Under the pieces are notes generated by a model, which saw only the letters and a program-made list of their open reading frames with translations, had not been told where the DNA came from and did no database searches. A program made the translations under genes and the position numbers. From assembly GCA_020631555.1 (NCBI GenBank), contig JAHDGY010000019.1:1-39211 (forward strand): a stretch of DNA of 39,211 nucleotides. Reading direction: 5' to 3'. Origin of the DNA: Flavobacteriales bacterium (GTDB lineage Bacteria > Bacteroidota > Bacteroidia > Flavobacteriales_D > Parvicellaceae). Positions 25,001-33,134 of the stretch are shown in pieces. The first letter of the stretch is position 1, and each line of letters starts with the position of its first letter.

Positions 25001-25904
25001 CATAACGCATAAAATTACAACCCTTCGTACTGCAGTTGCTCAGGCAATTGTGGAGGTTGGAGATCCTGAAACAATTAGAAAAATCACGAATGATGAGGTG
25101 CCGAAGGGAAATGTCTTCGAAATGGCTAAAACTGCAGGTTTGTTTGCGGTTAAGAAAACCTCGGACATAATTCCAGACTGTCATCCTTTGCCTGTAGAGT
25201 CTACTACAGTAGATTACGAAGTGGAGGGTAATCAAATTCGAATTTTGGTTGAGGTGAAGACAATTTATCGCACGGGTGTTGAGGTTGAAGCTATGCATGG
25301 GGCCAGCGTGGTAGCGCTTACGATGTATGATATGTTAAAGCCGTTGGATAAAAAGGTAGAGGTCAGCAACATAAAATTGGTCAATAAAAAGGGAGGCAAG
25401 TCAGATTATCGTGACCATTATAAAAAGCGATTAAGCTCAGGAATAATCGTTTGTTCTGATACAGTCGCAGCTGGCAAAAAAGAAGATAAGTCAGGTCAAG
25501 TAATTAGGGAAAAACTAGAACAGCATGAAGTTGACGCGGTGAATTACGTGGTTGTTCCTGATGAAATCGAAGCCATTCGTTCAGCTTTGAATACAATGGT
25601 TAACCAAGGTTTGGACTTGGTTTTGCTTACAGGCGGAACAGGATTATCACCACGTGACGTTACGCCAGAGGCAGTTGAGCCACTACTTCATCGAAAAATT
25701 CCCGGAATTATTGAAGCCTCTCGGTCTTATGGACAAGAGCGGATGCCATATGCGATGTTGAGTAGAGGCGTTTCTGGTGTAATAGATGAAACTATTGTTA
25801 TCACCTTGCCAGGTTCTTCAAATGGTGCAAAAGAATCAATGGATGCGCTGATACCTCATATGCTCCACTTGTTCAGAATCTTCAAGGGCGCAAGACACAA
25901 TTGA
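24993..25904 (+). CDS. Bifunctional MoaC/MogA-type molybdenum cofactor protein
   Basis: A 303-aa fusion. The N-terminal half (1-140) is MoaC, cyclic pyranopterin monophosphate synthase: KKTSD (54-58), CHP (63-65), GVEVEA (95-100), and catalytic D113 and K116 in MYDMLK. The C-terminal half (about 146-303) is a MoaB/MogA molybdopterin adenylyltransferase with CSDTVAAGKKEDKSG and LLTGGTGLSPRD (211-222). The fusion is familiar in Bacteroidota. The ATG at 24993 is chosen because it gives the MoaC N-terminus (MIDITHK) and lies in the usual overlap with moaE; longer readings into moaE are not plausible. MoaA, which makes the MoaC substrate, is missing from the cluster. Confidence 0.92.
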   Translation: MIDITHKITTLRTAVAQAIVEVGDPETIRKITNDEVPKGNVFEMAKTAGLFAVKKTSDIIPDCHPLPVESTTVDYEVEGNQIRILVEVKTIYRTGVEVEAMHGASVVALTMYDMLKPLDKKVEVSNIKLVNKKGGKSDYRDHYKKRLSSGIIVCSDTVAAGKKEDKSGQVIREKLEQHEVDAVNYVVVPDEIEAIRSALNTMVNQGLDLVLLTGGTGLSPRDVTPEAVEPLLHRKIPGIIEASRSYGQERMPYAMLSRGVSGVIDETIVITLPGSSNGAKESMDALIPHMLHLFRIFKGARHN

Positions 25905-25907
25905 CAT

Positions 25908-25937
25908 AGCAATAGTTATTTTTTGACTACTATTGCT
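25908..25937. repeat. 9-bp inverted repeat between convergent genes
   Basis: AGCAATAGT (25908-25916) and ACTATTGCT (25929-25937) pair around a 12-nt loop that includes TTTTTT. It lies between the moaC/mogA stop and the convergent lipoprotein stop and overlaps the latter's last codons. It may slow transcription from either side, but the T-run is in the loop rather than after the stem. Confidence 0.35.
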
Positions 25938-26290
25938 TCGTTCTCAACTTCTGGTTCAACCTTCACGACTCCAACCTTTTTCTCACCATCAACATCCACA
26001 TCAAGAACAGCAAAACCAGCTTGCCCTAACTCGAACAAGTCGCTGAAATCGAAATGGGCTTTGCCGTCTCCTCCGGTAGATTTAGTTTGGTCTACACGTA
26101 CCTGATCATCAGGTAATGAGTCGTGTTGGTAGTAAAGTCTAACGGATGCTCCAGATAATGTTTTTCCAGTGGTGTCTTTTACCGTAACAATGACAATTGT
26201 AGGCTTTTCGGTTCTACAGGAATAAGACATTACCATCATGGCAATGGCAAAAATCCAAACGACCGAATAGTTAAGCTTTGGTCCTATCAT
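25916..26290 (-). CDS. Small putative lipoprotein with regulatory-like beta-sandwich
   Basis: A 124-aa protein of unknown function. The N-terminus has a hydrophobic stretch ending at SYSC (C25), a possible though non-ideal lipobox, so membrane anchoring is likely but not certain. The rest resembles a carboxypeptidase-regulatory or transthyretin-like beta-sandwich: VTVKDTTGKTLSGASVRLYY, then GDGKAHFDFSDLFELGQAGFAVLDVDV. Such domains are common in Bacteroidota surface proteins. It is convergent with the molybdenum cofactor operon, divergent from the cyclophilin gene, and probably unrelated to either. Confidence 0.65.
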   Translation of the reverse strand: MIGPKLNYSVVWIFAIAMMVMSYSCRTEKPTIVIVTVKDTTGKTLSGASVRLYYQHDSLPDDQVRVDQTKSTGGDGKAHFDFSDLFELGQAGFAVLDVDVDGEKKVGVVKVEPEVENEAIVVKK

Positions 26291-26345
26291 CTTCCTTTAT
26301 TTTAATTATTTTCGCCTAACATGCAGACGCTGATTGGTTATTAAT

Positions 26346-26353
26346 CAAATATA
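26346..26353 (-). promoter_or_regulatory. Possible -7 element for the small lipoprotein gene
   Basis: On the minus strand the bases read TATATTTG, an exact match to TANNTTTG, about 55 nt upstream of the lipoprotein ATG. No clear TTG -33 element is present at the expected distance, so support is partial. Confidence 0.28.
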
Positions 26354-26359
26354 CGAATA

Positions 26360-27283
26360 ATGAGAAAAGATGGTTATTGGTGGAGTCTACTACCAGTGGT
26401 GGCGGTATTGCTTTTGAATACAGGATGTGGTACAGCTCAAGAAGAGTCTTCTAATTCCAAGGAGTCTGTAGCGGCGATAGCAGGTGGCGATTTTGGCGAA
26501 AAACCTGAGCCAATTACCTCTCAACAGGATCAGAGTAAACGTCAGCATGTTCGAATCGAAACCGAATATGGAGTTATGATTGTTGAGTTGTTTGATGAAT
26601 GTCCTCAGCACCGTGACAATTTTATTAAACTGGCCAAGGAAGGGTTTTACGACGGGACAATATTTCATAGGGTAATTAACGGGTTCATGATTCAGGGAGG
26701 AGATCCTGAATCGAAAGATGCAACACCGGATCAGGTTCTTGGAAATGGTGGTCCAGGCTATAAAATTCCTGCCGAATTCAACGAAAAATATTACCACAAA
26801 AAAGGAGCTCTTTGCGCTGCAAGGCAGGGAGACCGACAGAATCCAAAAAAGGAGTCTTCGGGCTCACAATTTTATGTCGTGCATGGAAAGAAATTTGCTC
26901 CGGCGGATATTGAAATGATGGAGAAACGAACCCACCAACAAAAACAACAAACGGCAATTCAAGGATATCTTAATAAACCTGAGAATAAGCATTTGTTGGA
27001 TGCTGTTATGTGGTGTCAGCAAAATCAAAAGATCGATAGCCTAAACAAAATCATTGAGTCGGTTGTGCCTCACGCGAAAGTTGACAAATTTGCATTTTCC
27101 CCTTCGCAAAAAGAAGATTATGTGACGATAGGAGGGGCACCGCATTTGGATGGAAGTTATACCGTCTTTGGTCAGGTGATTGAAGGGCTGGATGTGATTG
27201 ATAAAATTGCAGCTGTGGAGTGTGGCCAAAGAAATCGACCAGTTGCCAACGTATCTATGAAAGTGTCGGTTGTTGAGCCGTAA
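26360..27283 (+). CDS. Cyclophilin-type peptidyl-prolyl isomerase lipoprotein
   Basis: A 307-aa envelope protein catalysing cis-trans isomerisation of prolyl bonds. The signal peptide ends at a lipobox-like LLNTGC (C23). A low-complexity linker leads to the cyclophilin domain (about 65-305): FIKLAKEGFYDGTIFHRVINGFMIQGGD (active-site FHR), GSQFYVV and TVFGQVIEGLDVIDKI. A ~70-residue charged insertion (about 185-255, rich in Q, K and E) splits the domain, a feature I associate with Bacteroidota members. It probably folds exported proteins. It is followed after 14 nt by pheS, likely on the same transcript. Confidence 0.88.
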   Translation: MRKDGYWWSLLPVVAVLLLNTGCGTAQEESSNSKESVAAIAGGDFGEKPEPITSQQDQSKRQHVRIETEYGVMIVELFDECPQHRDNFIKLAKEGFYDGTIFHRVINGFMIQGGDPESKDATPDQVLGNGGPGYKIPAEFNEKYYHKKGALCAARQGDRQNPKKESSGSQFYVVHGKKFAPADIEMMEKRTHQQKQQTAIQGYLNKPENKHLLDAVMWCQQNQKIDSLNKIIESVVPHAKVDKFAFSPSQKEDYVTIGGAPHLDGSYTVFGQVIEGLDVIDKIAAVECGQRNRPVANVSMKVSVVEP

Positions 27284-27297
27284 AAGAATTTTTAAGA

Positions 27298-28311
27298 ATG
27301 AAGGAGAGGATACAATCCCTGCTAAAAAGGATTGATGGATTTAGCGAACTTAGTGAAGAAGCAATTGAGAAGTTCAGAATTGAAGTTTTAGGAAGAAAAG
27401 GTGAGTTGACCTCGTTGTTTGATGAGTTTAAACAAGTTCCTGTGGACCTGAAAAAGGAGATTGGTAAGGAACTTAATATTGCTAGAAATAAAGCTCAAGA
27501 GAAAGTCAATGAGCTGAAGAAGAAACTGAAGGAGTCAGCAGAAAGCGTCGGTCGGTCGGTCGATTTAACGTTGCCCACTGCTTCTTACGAGCTTGGTTCT
27601 CGGCATCCGATTTCAATTATTCGAAACGAAATTATTTCGATTTTCTCCCGAATAGGATTTAATGTAACAGACGGCCCTGAAATTGAGAGTGATTGGTATA
27701 ATTTCACGGCACTCAATTTTCCGGAAGAGCATCCTGCTAGAGACATGCAAGATACCTTTTTCATTGACAAGGACGTTGCTTTGAGAACGCACACATCTTC
27801 TGTTCAAGTTCGGGTTATGGAAAATCAAAGCCCACCGATAAGGACAATTTCACCGGGTCGTGTTTTTAGGAATGAAGCAATTTCTGCTAGGGCACATTGC
27901 TTTTTTCACCAAATTGAGGGTTTATATATTGATAAAGATGTTTCGTTTGCAGATTTGAAACAGACTCTGCTGTATTTCGCACAAGAAATGTTTGGTGAGA
28001 AAACGGAAATCCGTCTGAGACCATCTTATTTTCCTTTCACAGAGCCTAGTGCAGAAGTAGATGTTTCATGTAATTTATGCCAAGGAAAAGGTTGTAATGT
28101 TTGTAAGCACACTGGATTTCTAGAAATTTTGGGCTGTGGGATGGTTGACCCAAACGTTTTAGACAACTGCGGAATTGATAGTAAGGAATATACGGGATTT
28201 GCTTTTGGGATGGGAGTCGAGCGAATTGCCATGCTAAAATATGGGGTAGATGACCTTCGCTATTTTTTCGAAAACGATATTCGGTTCCTGAAGCAATTTC
28301 AGTCGGCCTAG
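27298..28311 (+). CDS. pheS: Phenylalanyl-tRNA synthetase alpha subunit
   Basis: PheS (337 aa), the catalytic subunit of the alpha2-beta2 synthetase that charges tRNA-Phe. The N-terminal coiled coil (about 1-90) is followed by the class II core: motif 2 in PGRVFRNEAISARAHCFFHQIEG and motif 3 in GFAFGMGVERIAML. A CNLCQGKGCNVCKHTG segment before motif 3 carries four cysteines that could bind zinc, as in many PheS proteins. pheT is not adjacent. The stop codon (28309-28311) lies inside a CTAG that also provides the stop of the convergent murF-alr gene. Confidence 0.95.
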   Translation: MKERIQSLLKRIDGFSELSEEAIEKFRIEVLGRKGELTSLFDEFKQVPVDLKKEIGKELNIARNKAQEKVNELKKKLKESAESVGRSVDLTLPTASYELGSRHPISIIRNEIISIFSRIGFNVTDGPEIESDWYNFTALNFPEEHPARDMQDTFFIDKDVALRTHTSSVQVRVMENQSPPIRTISPGRVFRNEAISARAHCFFHQIEGLYIDKDVSFADLKQTLLYFAQEMFGEKTEIRLRPSYFPFTEPSAEVDVSCNLCQGKGCNVCKHTGFLEILGCGMVDPNVLDNCGIDSKEYTGFAFGMGVERIAMLKYGVDDLRYFFENDIRFLKQFQSA

Positions 28312-30719
28312 CTAACGTAAACTCGGTTTACCCTGGGAGAAATGCTTGTTAGTATTTCGTAGGGAATGGTGTTTGTCGCATTGGCCAGTTGCTCAACAGA
28401 GATATGTGCTCCAAAGATTTCAACCTCGTCTCCAATGGACGCGTCAACCGAGGAAACGTCAATCATAGTCATGTCCATGCATACATTTCCAATAACTGGA
28501 CAATAACAGCCATTTATCCACACTGATCCAACTCCGTTGCTAAACCCTCGAGAGAACCCGTCAGCGTAGCCAATTGGAATGATTGCAATTTGTCCTCCGT
28601 TTTTTAATTCCCCTTTTCTGTTATAGCCAATTGAGTCACCTGGGTTGATTTGTTTTATCTGACTTATCGTCGTGGTGAGTTGCATGGATGGTGATAGCTT
28701 GTCTTGAATTTGATTTACGACCCCGATACCATGGAGTCCAATACCAAGTCGGACCATGTCAAAATGTGCTTCTCGGAATTCTGAGATACCATTCGAGTTT
28801 AAAATGTGCTTCTTGGTTATAGTTCCAAGTTCAGAATCAATTGTTTTTGCAAGATCCGAAAAGCTGTTAATTTGTTGAATACTAAAAGCATTTTGGTTCC
28901 TGTCGTCACTTGCCGCCAAATGAGAAAAACAGCTGACAACCTCAACTTCCGGCTGAGATCGTATTAGGTCAATAAGGTTTCGGAGATCATCTTTTGTGAA
29001 TCCAAGCCGATTCATCCCAGTTTCAAGTTTGAGATGAATCGGATGATCAGAAATGCCATACGCAATTAACGCGTGAATAAAGGCATCGAGTTGCTCCAAA
29101 GAGTAAATTTCCGGCTCTAGCTGATATTCAATAATGTCGTCGAAGCTGTCTTCAGATGCGTTAAGGACCATGATTGGCAATTGGCAACCGACTTTTCGTA
29201 ACTCCACGCCTTCGTTGGCGAATGCCACCCCTAAGTAGTCTATATTTTCATATTCCAACAGTGAAGAAATCTGTTCGCCTCCCATTCCATAGCCCGCAGC
29301 TTTCAGCATAACCATGATTTTGGTTTCAGGTTGGAGAATAGATCGAAATACTGAAATGTTTTTTCGAATGGCAGTCAAATCTACTGTTAATCGAGTGTCA
29401 TGATTCTTTAATTGCAATCGGCGAACAAGCTTTTCCAGTTTAAATTTTCTAGTTCCTTTGACCAGCAATAGCTGATTTGAAAATTGGTTCGCTTCAATGC
29501 TTAAAATAGCTTTTTCTGTATTGTTAAAGGCTTGATCACAAATAATGTGTTGAGAGATGGATGATCCTATGCCAATTACAGAATTAATTTCAAACTGCGA
29601 CAGCAGTTGTTTTAACTCTGGGTAATTGTCCTCGTTTGGTAAATCTGACAGAACCACAGCAATAGGCCTTCCTTTGGAATGTTCCAAAGCTTCACTCAGT
29701 GCAATTTCAAGTGATTGAATATCGAGACTGTAAGAATCATTGATTACTGTAATTCCATTTTTGCCCGGTAGAATTTCGAGCCTCATTGCCAGTGCATGAC
29801 ACTGATCTATTCCCTTCTGTACATTCTTTACCCCAAGTTGGTCTGCGCAAACTATTGCATTGCTTAAGTTTTGTACCGAGGCCGGATCATGTAACTCAGA
29901 TTTGTAAACCTGGTTGTTAAAACTTATCGTAGTGCCGCTTTGGATCGTAGAGATACTAACCTTTTCAGACCAATCAATTGTTTGGAACCCTGCTTTTTGA
30001 ATCGTTTCAATTAGTTGGTTGGGCAAGCCACCCATTAAAAATTTGCAATTCTTAAACAGTATTAATTTCTCCAACAACTTCTCATGTCTGGAAGCAAAGC
30101 CATTGTCGTGAGTGGGCCCCAACCCAGTAAATATTCCTAGCGTTGGTTGAACAATTGTCCGCAGTTTTTCCATTTCATTTGTTGAGGAAATGCCAACTTC
30201 AAATATTCCTAATTCGTGGTTGCCGGTGAGTTCAAGAATCGATAATGGAACCCCAATTTGCGAGTTGTAGCTCTTTGGACTTCGACAAATAGAATAGCTG
30301 TTTGCCGTCAAATTGTAAAGCCATTCTTTAACCGTTGTTTTGCCATTACTTCCAGTGATTCCAATAATTGGAATTTCAAACTGTGACCGGTGGAAAGCTG
30401 CAATTTTTTGAAATGCAGCAAGGGTGTCGTCAACCAAAAGAAATGTTATTTCCTTTGGGCACGGAAGATCAGGATTAGATACAATAGCATATTTCGCCCC
30501 CATTAGTCTTGCATGTTCAATGTAATTGTGTCCATCAGTACCTGTCGTTATGGCTACGAAAAGAGTGCTTTCTGTGGGCTTAATCTTCCGGCTGTCGATG
30601 CGAATAACATCGATTTTGATCATTTCAATTAAGCCGTTTCTATCACCCGAATTTGGATAACCAAGGATGCTCGCATTGCATACGTTACAAATTTCTTTGA
30701 TACTGTAGTCAAGTTTCAT
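28308..30719 (-). CDS. Bifunctional MurF ligase / alanine racemase
   Basis: An 803-aa fusion serving peptidoglycan synthesis at two steps. Residues about 1-435 are MurF, which joins D-Ala-D-Ala to UDP-MurNAc-tripeptide: ATP loop GITGSNGKTT with K127, and EVGISSTNEMEKL. Residues about 440-803 are a PLP-dependent alanine racemase making D-alanine: PLP lysine K473 in MLKAAGYGMG and the tyrosine of GDSIGYNRKGEL as the opposing base. The MurF part has diverged in its C-terminal third but keeps NDSYS and the ligand-binding order. Such fusions are familiar in Bacteroidota. It is transcribed alone, divergent from the hypothetical at 30933 and convergent with pheS. Confidence 0.93.
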   Translation of the reverse strand: MKLDYSIKEICNVCNASILGYPNSGDRNGLIEMIKIDVIRIDSRKIKPTESTLFVAITTGTDGHNYIEHARLMGAKYAIVSNPDLPCPKEITFLLVDDTLAAFQKIAAFHRSQFEIPIIGITGSNGKTTVKEWLYNLTANSYSICRSPKSYNSQIGVPLSILELTGNHELGIFEVGISSTNEMEKLRTIVQPTLGIFTGLGPTHDNGFASRHEKLLEKLILFKNCKFLMGGLPNQLIETIQKAGFQTIDWSEKVSISTIQSGTTISFNNQVYKSELHDPASVQNLSNAIVCADQLGVKNVQKGIDQCHALAMRLEILPGKNGITVINDSYSLDIQSLEIALSEALEHSKGRPIAVVLSDLPNEDNYPELKQLLSQFEINSVIGIGSSISQHIICDQAFNNTEKAILSIEANQFSNQLLLVKGTRKFKLEKLVRRLQLKNHDTRLTVDLTAIRKNISVFRSILQPETKIMVMLKAAGYGMGGEQISSLLEYENIDYLGVAFANEGVELRKVGCQLPIMVLNASEDSFDDIIEYQLEPEIYSLEQLDAFIHALIAYGISDHPIHLKLETGMNRLGFTKDDLRNLIDLIRSQPEVEVVSCFSHLAASDDRNQNAFSIQQINSFSDLAKTIDSELGTITKKHILNSNGISEFREAHFDMVRLGIGLHGIGVVNQIQDKLSPSMQLTTTISQIKQINPGDSIGYNRKGELKNGGQIAIIPIGYADGFSRGFSNGVGSVWINGCYCPVIGNVCMDMTMIDVSSVDASIGDEVEIFGAHISVEQLANATNTIPYEILTSISPRVNRVYVS

Positions 30720-30869
30720 TTCTAGGTTATCGGATCGATTTTTTCAATTTTTGTGTTTGCTCACCTAAAGAGAAATTCATTTGAATTTCAGTTGAACTTT
30801 TTTTAGCGAACAGACCTTCATTCATCTAATAATTACGAATTTCGAATTTTTTGGCTGTATTAATAAATT

Positions 30870-30915
30870 AAAGGGTACGGTAAACAACAAAAGTGTTTAT
30901 TTTCACTTACCCTTT
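30870..30915 (+). repeat. Nested inverted repeat in the leader of the conserved hypothetical gene
   Basis: AAAGGGTA (30870-30877) pairs with TACCCTTT (30908-30915), and inside it TAAACA (30881-30886) pairs with TGTTTA (30894-30899) around ACAAAAG. The whole lies 17 nt upstream of the ATG at 30933 and could be an RNA hairpin limiting ribosome access or a dyad operator. There is no T-tract directly after the stem. Confidence 0.55.
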
Positions 30916-30932
30916 ATTTTGAGGATTTGAAA

Positions 30933-31601
30933 ATGGAAGAGTTAGCGTATAAGAACATCGAGGATCTGGTTAAAACTTTAAAGAGTAAAGTAGGCAAACT
31001 AAGTTCTGGTAAGTTAGCAGCCGATGAGGTTGAAAATCTATGTTCGGTTTCGCGCGAGCTTTATGAGCGGTTGATCATATTAAAGTTTAAGGCGTTTGAG
31101 TCGGATGTGGCAAAAGAGGAGCCGAAGGCAAAGGAAGTTAAGCGGACTAAGGTTAAACAAGGGGTTCCTACAACAGGAGAAATTCAATTTGACTTCAGTG
31201 GGGTTTCGAATGATCCAGAAGACAAGACCTGTGAGAAAGAGCCTTACGATGATCCAAAACAAAGGAACTTGCTAGACGAAATTGAGGAACGTTCGGACGA
31301 GACACTTAATGAGAGATTTGCTACTGAAGAAACTGCAACCGTTGCGGATAAGCTAAGAAAAGTACCAATCCGAAATTTGAAGGATGCAATTGGGCTGAAC
31401 GAAAAGTTCTTATTTATCAATGATCTTTTCGCTGGGGAAAAGGAAAACTATGATGGTGCGCTGGAAAAACTAAATGGATTCGATAATTATATAGAGGCAG
31501 ATGATTACATGCGTAATCAGTTAATTTCAAAGTACGAGTGGGATCAAGATCAAAAGTCTGTTCGCACATTTATGGAACTCGTGGAGCGCCGATACCTCTA
31601 A
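30933..31601 (+). CDS. Conserved hypothetical cytoplasmic protein
   Basis: A 222-aa protein with no function I can name. The N-terminal ~65 residues are helical; about 70-140 is acidic and low complexity. The C-terminal ~80 residues form a conserved block: PIRNLKDAIGLNEKFLFINDLF, then YDGALEKLNGFDNYIEADDYM and a WDQDQKSVRTFMELVERRYL tail. I recall this C-terminal pattern from other Bacteroidota hypotheticals. No signal peptide or membrane helix is present. The ATG at 30933 is preferred to the TTG two codons upstream. It is followed 12 nt later by the M28 peptidase and may share its transcript. Confidence 0.75.
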   Translation: MEELAYKNIEDLVKTLKSKVGKLSSGKLAADEVENLCSVSRELYERLIILKFKAFESDVAKEEPKAKEVKRTKVKQGVPTTGEIQFDFSGVSNDPEDKTCEKEPYDDPKQRNLLDEIEERSDETLNERFATEETATVADKLRKVPIRNLKDAIGLNEKFLFINDLFAGEKENYDGALEKLNGFDNYIEADDYMRNQLISKYEWDQDQKSVRTFMELVERRYL

Positions 31602-31613
31602 AAATCAATTAAT

Positions 31614-32885
31614 GTGAGAATACCTTTCCTATCACTACTTCTATTTTTTAGTTACGCCTTATTCTGTTCGGAATCTGCCTTTGGGCAAAAAAAGTTTGCC
31701 AAGAAAATAGTTGAGCAGTTGTGTTCCGAAGAATTTGCGGGAAGAGGATACGTAGATGGTGGAGATAGTTTGGCTGCCGAATTTTTGGCTGCTGAATTGA
31801 AGAAGTTCGGGGCGAAACCATTGACTGGTGCTGGATACTTTCAGCATTTTGAGATTATGGTCAATCGATTTCCGGGGGATATGAAAATTGAGCAAAGTGG
31901 GCAAAGTCTAAGGCCAGGTATCGACTTTGTAGTGGCTCCAGGATCAGCCGGTTTTCAAGGAGTTTTGAGCTCGTTTAGGGTGGTTCACAAGACCAATTTA
32001 TTGCCGCAGGTTAGAGAACTGTCTAAAAATTGGCCTCCGCTAAACACAACCTTGGTGATTGATGCAGGAGGCGTTTCCAATCCCGATAGTTTGGGACTTT
32101 TACGAGAGTTGTGTTCGGCTTATGCCCAGAGAGGGCCGGTAATATGGTTAGAAACCGAAAAGTTTACCTGGGGAGTTAGTCAAACACAATACCGGTATCC
32201 AGTTTTGCGTATTAAGACGGAAAAATTTGATTATCATGATCCTCTAGAGGTTTCTATTGATGCCAGTTTGGGTAGGCACAAGACCAAGAATGTGATTGGA
32301 AAGATCAAAGGGACAAGACCCTGGAAAAAGCCATTAGTACTCTCTGCACATTACGATCATCTCGGGAAGATGGGCAGGCAAACCTATTTTCCTGGAGCAA
32401 ATGACAATGCTAGTGGCGTTGCTATGCTTTTAAGCTTGGCCAAGCATTATGCCAAAGATCCGCCTAAAAGAACAATAATATTCATGTTTTTTGCAGCAGA
32501 GGAAGTGGGGATATTGGGGTCGAAGTATTACGTTGAACATCCTTTGTTTAAGCTGAAAAGAATCAAGTTTTTGCTCAATTGTGATTTGCTGGGTACTGGT
32601 GAAGAGGGTATTACCGTGGTTAATGGATCTGTGTTTAAGAAAGAGTTTGATAAGCTTGTTAGTATAAATAAGGAGAACAAATTCATCAAAAAGATAAAGG
32701 TGCGTGGCAGAGCAGCCAATAGTGATCATTATTGGTTTACTGTGGAAGGAGTTCCTTCTTTTTTCATCTATACAATGGGGGGAATTAAAGCCTATCACGA
32801 TATCTATGATAAGGCAGAAACCCTTCCGCTCACGGAGTTCAATTACGTCCGAAAGCTCTTTATTGAGTTCTTAAGTAAGATCTAG
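31614..32885 (+). CDS. Secreted M28-family zinc metallopeptidase
   Basis: A 423-aa exported aminopeptidase-like enzyme with a signal peptide of about 24 residues ending AFGQ. All M28 metal ligands are in place: H246 (SAHYDHLG), D264 (GANDNASG), catalytic E296 with ligand E297 (AAEEVG), D324 (NCDLLG) and H395 (YHDIYD). An insert of the protease-associated type may occupy about 60-200. The start must be the GTG at 31614, because the ATG two bases upstream runs into a stop. No T9SS domain is present, so the protein is probably periplasmic. It most likely releases N-terminal amino acids from peptides. Confidence 0.92.
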   Translation: MRIPFLSLLLFFSYALFCSESAFGQKKFAKKIVEQLCSEEFAGRGYVDGGDSLAAEFLAAELKKFGAKPLTGAGYFQHFEIMVNRFPGDMKIEQSGQSLRPGIDFVVAPGSAGFQGVLSSFRVVHKTNLLPQVRELSKNWPPLNTTLVIDAGGVSNPDSLGLLRELCSAYAQRGPVIWLETEKFTWGVSQTQYRYPVLRIKTEKFDYHDPLEVSIDASLGRHKTKNVIGKIKGTRPWKKPLVLSAHYDHLGKMGRQTYFPGANDNASGVAMLLSLAKHYAKDPPKRTIIFMFFAAEEVGILGSKYYVEHPLFKLKRIKFLLNCDLLGTGEEGITVVNGSVFKKEFDKLVSINKENKFIKKIKVRGRAANSDHYWFTVEGVPSFFIYTMGGIKAYHDIYDKAETLPLTEFNYVRKLFIEFLSKI

Positions 32886-32930
32886 TAAAGTTAGTTTTTT
32901 TGTAGTTTTTTTAACTGTTATTCAGGTATT

Positions 32931-33054
32931 AAGGGTGTTTTTGTGGTAATCACTTAAGTTAGTATTTGCAAAAAAGTGCTTTGCGTGGTTTTAACTGGGT
33001 ACCTACGTTTGTACCCGCATTGCAACGGCAGTTAAAAAAAGAGAAAACACCCTT
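32931..33054 (+). ncRNA. Candidate multibranched RNA formed by nested inverted repeats
   Basis: An exact 11-bp outer stem, AAGGGTGTTTT (32931-32941) with AAAACACCCTT (33044-33054), encloses two arms: CACTT/AAGTG (32951-32955 with 32974-32978), and an exact 9-bp TTTTAACTG/CAGTTAAAA (32989-32997 with 33029-33037) that itself contains GGGTAC/GTACCC (32997-33002 with 33011-33016; the shared G can serve only one stem). This makes a three-way-junction layout. No coding frame is seen. It lies between the M28 gene and an interrupted T9SS-cargo gene and could be a regulatory leader, a small RNA or a miniature repeat element. Structure was assigned by eye. Confidence 0.45.
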
Positions 33055-33068
33055 AGACAAGATTTATT

Positions 33069-33092
33069 GCAGCCGTCCACCTGGACGGCTGC
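33069..33092. repeat. Perfect GC-rich 10-bp hairpin
   Basis: GCAGCCGTCC (33069-33078) and GGACGGCTGC (33083-33092) are exact inverse complements around an ACCT loop. It is much more GC-rich than its surroundings. No T-tract follows on either strand, so it is not a standard intrinsic terminator. It sits 42 nt before the start codon of the interrupted T9SS-cargo gene. Confidence 0.7.
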
Positions 33093-33134
33093 GCAACTAA
33101 CAGGTAACAAACAGAACATTGAAAAAGAGATACT

